Origin: an uncultured Lachnospiraceae bacterium
Lineage (GTDB): Bacteria; Bacillota; Clostridia; Lachnospirales; Lachnospiraceae
Assembly: GCA_902476265.1 (NCBI GenBank)
Contig: CABSCP010000064.1
Location: 1 to 16,538 of the forward strand
Length of the DNA stretch: 16,538 nucleotides
Reading direction: 5' to 3'
Shown here piece after piece: positions 13,894 to 16,538 of the stretch; the first letter of the stretch is position 1, and each line of letters starts with the position of its first letter. The notes under the pieces are model-generated. The model was given only the letters and a program-made list of their open reading frames with translations. It made no database searches and was not told where the DNA came from. Position numbers and translations under genes: made by a program.

Positions 13894-15231
13894 TCATGAA
13901 ACCACCTGCCTCACATAGCTGTCCCGGTCCATGATAAAACGCCTGTCATCAAACAGTGACAGCTGCCTGTAGGTCACTCCGTCCGCATCAAACGGCAGTC
14001 GTTCCTTACAGTCCAACAGCTGCCGGGTGATAAAATCTTCTTCCAGCCGCACCGGATACATCATCTTTCCGCTGCAGGTAATAAAATACAGAGATCTTTT
14101 CAATACCACACCGATCTTCTTCAAATGGGAAAAGTCCAGCACACTGCTCCTCCTGGCCTGAACAATCCGTCGCGCGCTCTTCACCCCGATTCCGGGCACC
14201 CGCAGAAGCTGTTCGTAGGGGGCGCGGTTAATCTCCACCGGAAACTGTTCCAGATGACGCAGCGCCCAGTCTGCCTTTGGATCCAGCAGAATATTGAAAT
14301 CCGGCCTCTCCTCGCTCAAAAGCTCCTGCGCCTCAAAACCGTAAAACCGCAGAAGCCAGTCCGCCTGATACAGCCTGTGCTCCCTTAAAAGCGGCGGGCC
14401 GCCCGGCAGGGCAGGCAGATCCTTATCCTCGTTGACATGAACGAAGGCGGAATAAAATACGCGCCTTAAATCAAACTTTCGATACAGGCTCTCCGCCACG
14501 GAAAGAATCTCGTAATCATGCTCCGGCGTAGCGCCGATAATCATCTGCGTGGACTGCCCGGCGGGAACAAATTCCGGGGCGTGGCGGTATAGAGCCAGTT
14601 CCTCCTTATTCGCGGTTATCCCGTTCTGTATCTGGCGCATGGGCGTCAGGATCGTCTTTCGGTGTTTGTTGGGAGCCAGTTTGGAAAGCCCTTCCGCAGT
14701 GGGCAGCTCCAGGTTGATACTCATCCTGTCGGCGAGGAACCCCGTCATCCGGACCAGCTGCGGATCGGCGCCCGGAATCGCCTTCACATGGATATATCCC
14801 TGAAAGTGATATTCCTTGCGCAGCTTATGTACCGCCTGATAAATCAATCCCATCGTATAGGTAGGGTTGTACAGAATACCGGAGCTCAAAAACAATCCTT
14901 CTATATAATTCCTCCGGTAAAACTCTATGGTGAGCCTGCACACCTCCTCGGGAGTGAAGGACGCTCTGGGAACGTCATTGGAGCAGCGGTTCACACAATA
15001 TTTACAGTCATAAATACATTCATTGGTAAAAAGAATCTTCAACAGGCTGATACATCGTCCGTCCGCGGCAAAGCTGTGGCATAACCCGGCCTTCACCGTA
15101 TTGCCGATCCCCTTCCCGTCTCCCCGGCGCTGGCTGCCGCTGCTGGTACAGGCCACATCGTATTTGGCCGCATCCCCCAGTATATTCAGCTTCTCCATCA
15201 AAGACATCTCTTTCGTAATATGCAGTCCCAT
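13894..15231 (-). CDS. Putative DNA modification/repair radical SAM protein (TIGR03916 family)
   Basis: 445 aa. The radical SAM 4Fe-4S motif CIYDCKYC (Cys72, Cys76, Cys79) is intact, preceded by the family's KYDVACTSSG and LCHSF segments. A helix-hairpin-helix DNA-binding motif LLRVPGIGVKSARRIVQARR lies near 341-360. The C-terminus carries the conserved YFITCSGKM and QLSLFD stretches. The family is paired with TIGR03914/TIGR03915 proteins and thought to act on DNA; the reaction is unknown. ATG 15231 has GGGAG 8 bases upstream; a later ATG (MSLMEKL) has no good site. It has its own promoter with an SOS-like box in the spacer, directly after the terminator of the upstream cysteine-cluster gene. 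Confidence 0.92.
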   Translation of the reverse strand: MGLHITKEMSLMEKLNILGDAAKYDVACTSSGSQRRGDGKGIGNTVKAGLCHSFAADGRCISLLKILFTNECIYDCKYCVNRCSNDVPRASFTPEEVCRLTIEFYRRNYIEGLFLSSGILYNPTYTMGLIYQAVHKLRKEYHFQGYIHVKAIPGADPQLVRMTGFLADRMSINLELPTAEGLSKLAPNKHRKTILTPMRQIQNGITANKEELALYRHAPEFVPAGQSTQMIIGATPEHDYEILSVAESLYRKFDLRRVFYSAFVHVNEDKDLPALPGGPPLLREHRLYQADWLLRFYGFEAQELLSEERPDFNILLDPKADWALRHLEQFPVEINRAPYEQLLRVPGIGVKSARRIVQARRSSVLDFSHLKKIGVVLKRSLYFITCSGKMMYPVRLEEDFITRQLLDCKERLPFDADGVTYRQLSLFDDRRFIMDRDSYVRQVVS

Positions 15232-15267
15232 ACTCTTCTCCCAAACATTTGTTCTGATTGTATTTCA

Positions 15268-15296
15268 AGTATAGTACATATGTTCGGATATTGCAA
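15268..15296 (-). promoter_or_regulatory. Promoter of the radical SAM / DUF4130 operon
   Basis: Minus strand: TTGCAA (15291-15296), 17-bp spacer, TATACT (15268-15273). The leader to ATG 15231 is about 30 nt. Confidence 0.7.
15274..15286. promoter_or_regulatory. Candidate LexA/DinR (SOS) box in the promoter spacer
   Basis: Minus strand CGAAC-ATAT-GTAC matches the Gram-positive SOS box CGAAC-N4-GTTCG core with one mismatch in the right arm (GTAC for GTTC). It fills the space between -35 and -10, where a repressor would block RNA polymerase. Binding is inferred. Confidence 0.6.
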
Positions 15297-15297
15297 G

Positions 15298-15343
15298 AAA
15301 AAAAATTACCGCCGGCAGACCATTTTACGGCCTGATGACGGTA
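15298..15343 (-). terminator. Rho-independent terminator of the YkgJ-like gene
   Basis: Minus-strand stem of 15 positions (15329-15343 with 15307-15321; two mismatches, two G-U pairs), loop of 7, then A and eight T. It ends 2 bases before the -35 of the next operon, isolating that operon from read-through. Confidence 0.88.
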
Positions 15344-15375
15344 TCCGAATCCCTCATTATAAGATGAATGCTGCA

Positions 15376-16044
15376 TCACTCCTGCAGCAGTAACTCCTGC
15401 GCCTGACAAAGCCTCTGGTCAAACCGGTCGTAGAAATCTTCTTCTGATGCCCACCCTTTAAAGAAAAAAGTTTCCAGCACATACATGTTTATTTTCTTCG
15501 CCCTCTCCATATCCGGCTGTTTCGTCAGGACCTCCTGCAGATTTCTGACAAAATAGTGCCATTTTGAAATGAACTCCTCATACCGCTTGAATTGGGGCTG
15601 ATCAATCCATTTCTTCACCTTGATTTTAGACCGGTTCTCTTTCGGACACTCTTTTGTCTGTAAAAAGTACCGGAAGCCTCCGTCCTCATAAAAGCGGCCG
15701 AGAGGAAACAGCCTGCAGATGCCCGGCCGGAAGGAATGAATACTGCATCTGCCTTTTTCATTCAAAAAAGGGCAGCATTCCCGCTCTCCCGCCATTTTCA
15801 GATTCGGCAGAATAACACCGTCCACCACATGCAGCTCCAAACTGTCCGTCAACAGCTCCTCAAAACTTTTTCCCAGTTCTTCAGTGAGCCGATACACATC
15901 ATAGGGATCCAGAATGATGGATTCCCCCATCCTTGTGCAGCAGTCACAGCATCCTTCACAATCATGGCAGTCCGCCTTCACCAGATCATTGGCGTCATAA
16001 AGTTTTCCGTCCGATATCTCTTCCAGATTCACTTCCCGTATCAT
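15376..16044 (-). CDS. YkgJ-family cysteine cluster protein
   Basis: 222 aa from ATG 16044. The N-terminal ADCHDCEGCCDCC (Cys26, 29, 32, 33, 35, 36) and a second cluster ECCPFLNEKGRCSIHSFRP...C near 88-112 define the CxxCxxCC (PF03692) family. It is thought to bind zinc or an iron-sulfur cluster; its biological role is not settled. I reject the longer ATG at 16119: it lies inside the tRNA terminator hairpin and lacks a ribosome binding site, while GAGGAG lies 9 bases before ATG 16044, where MIREVNLEEISDGKLY gives a typical start. The C-terminal half is mostly helical and charged. It sits between the tRNA cluster and the radical SAM operon with a terminator on each side. I cannot identify its promoter with confidence. 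Confidence 0.87.
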   Translation of the reverse strand: MIREVNLEEISDGKLYDANDLVKADCHDCEGCCDCCTRMGESIILDPYDVYRLTEELGKSFEELLTDSLELHVVDGVILPNLKMAGERECCPFLNEKGRCSIHSFRPGICRLFPLGRFYEDGGFRYFLQTKECPKENRSKIKVKKWIDQPQFKRYEEFISKWHYFVRNLQEVLTKQPDMERAKKINMYVLETFFFKGWASEEDFYDRFDQRLCQAQELLLQE

Positions 16045-16093
16045 ATCAATGTTCTCCTCTGCACATAAAGCTGCATCCTCTTTTTCCTCCGGA

Positions 16094-16136
16094 TAATAAG
16101 AAACCCTGAAGCCCGGCATTTATGCGGGTTTCAGGG
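16094..16136 (-). terminator. Rho-independent terminator of the tRNA cluster
   Basis: Minus-strand stem CCCTGAA / TTCAGGG (7 bp) with an inner CCCG / CGGG, then TTTCTTATTAT. It lies 10 bases after the tRNA-Lys 3' end. Confidence 0.75.
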
Positions 16137-16146
16137 TACATGTGAA

Positions 16147-16219
16147 TGAAGCACGGGGGATTCGAACCCCCGACAACCTGATTAAAAGTCAGGTGCTCTA
16201 CCGACTGAGCTAGTGCTCC
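16147..16219 (-). tRNA. tRNA-Lys (anticodon TTT)
   Basis: 73 nt. The anticodon stem CTGA / TCAG encloses loop CTTTTAA, giving TTT. The T arm has GGTTCGAATCC and the acceptor is GGAGCAC / GTGCTTC with one G-U. Discriminator A; no encoded CCA. Confidence 0.97.
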
Positions 16220-16266
16220 ATAAATTTAAAAAGATAAGGCCGAAAAAACGTCTGTCAGCTAAAAAG

Positions 16267-16338
16267 CTGGGCTAGCTGGATTCGAACCAGCGAATGCAGG
16301 AGTCAAAGTCCTGTGCCTTACCGCTTGGCGATAGCCCA
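16267..16338 (-). tRNA. tRNA-Gln (anticodon TTG)
   Basis: 72 nt. The anticodon stem CAGGA / TCCTG encloses loop CTTTGAC, giving TTG. The acceptor is TGGGCTA / TAGCCCA, with a weak first pair typical of tRNA-Gln. Discriminator G; no encoded CCA. Confidence 0.97.
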
Positions 16339-16342
16339 GGAA

Positions 16343-16417
16343 GGTGGATAAAGGGATTCGAACCCTTGGCCTCCAGAGCCACAATCTGGCGCGCTAACCA
16401 ACTGCGCTATACCCACC
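16343..16417 (-). tRNA. tRNA-His (anticodon GTG)
   Basis: 75 nt including the extra G(-1) that marks tRNA-His (pairs with C73). The anticodon stem CCAGA / TCTGG encloses loop TTGTGGC, giving GTG. The acceptor is GTGGGTA / TATCCAC with one G-U. Only 4 bases separate it from tRNA-Gln. Confidence 0.96.
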
Positions 16418-16477
16418 ATATAGAAAAACCGGCTGACCGACTGCGGTAAGCATGTCCGTCTGCATCAATTCTTCCAA

Positions 16478-16538
<61 letters not shown>

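Noticed and set aside
15020..15409. Minus-strand 129-codon ORF overlapping the radical SAM start
   Set aside because: It spans the strong terminator and promoter at 15268-15343 and is a shifted frame of the radical SAM gene.

Overview
The window looks like a chromosomal segment of a gut-type Firmicute, most likely a Lachnospiraceae-like Clostridium. The evidence is strong AGGAGG-type ribosome binding sites, moderate base composition, tRNA genes without an encoded CCA, a BTAD-type regulator, and large Glu/Thr-rich surface proteins with Listeria-Bacteroides-type repeats. The assignment rests on gene content and not on a marker gene. I see no insertion sequence, phage gene or CRISPR array.

Region 1 (1-5608, all minus strand) is an envelope and adhesion module. 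A very large secreted surface protein runs off the left edge of the window. Upstream of it lies a SARP/BTAD-type regulator with its own consensus promoter and terminator. Upstream of that is a tiny lipoprotein whose mature part is almost only TTEEA repeats. Between the regulator's terminator and the surface-protein gene sit five TGTWAC-like boxes around a weak promoter. This is a plausible target site for the regulator, by inference only.

Region 2 (5823-10030) is metabolic and repair housekeeping. A class II (FucA-like) aldolase and cutC are divergent from a 73-bp gap. A cytoplasmic GH13 amylase-family enzyme converges on cutC. Endonuclease IV (nfo) is divergent from the GH13 gene. Between those two lies a 499-bp AT-rich gap, the largest stretch without a gene, which contains phased TGTCAT motifs, CCACATA repeats and one perfect DnaA-box sequence.

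Region 3 (10070-16044, minus strand) is DNA-repair rich. It holds a PD-(D/E)XK nuclease fused to a Rad3/XPD-type Fe-S helicase, an 81-aa HPr-like protein that has lost the phosphorylated-histidine loop, and the TIGR03915/TIGR03916 pair (DUF4130 protein plus radical SAM protein). A YkgJ-type cysteine-cluster protein lies upstream of the pair. The pair has its own promoter, whose spacer contains a one-mismatch LexA/DinR (SOS) box. Between the HPr-like gene and the helicase lies a 114-bp element closed by a 20-bp inverted repeat, whose minus-strand RNA would pair completely. It is either a structured RNA or a MITE-like remnant.

Region 4 (16094-16538, minus strand) is a tRNA cluster, transcribed Arg(TCT), His(GTG), Gln(TTG), Lys(TTT) and closed by a terminator. 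The Arg gene is cut by the right edge.

The signals most worth following are the SOS box on the radical SAM pair, the inverted-repeat element, the active-site-less HPr paralogue, and the BTAD regulator with its box array beside the surface-protein gene.
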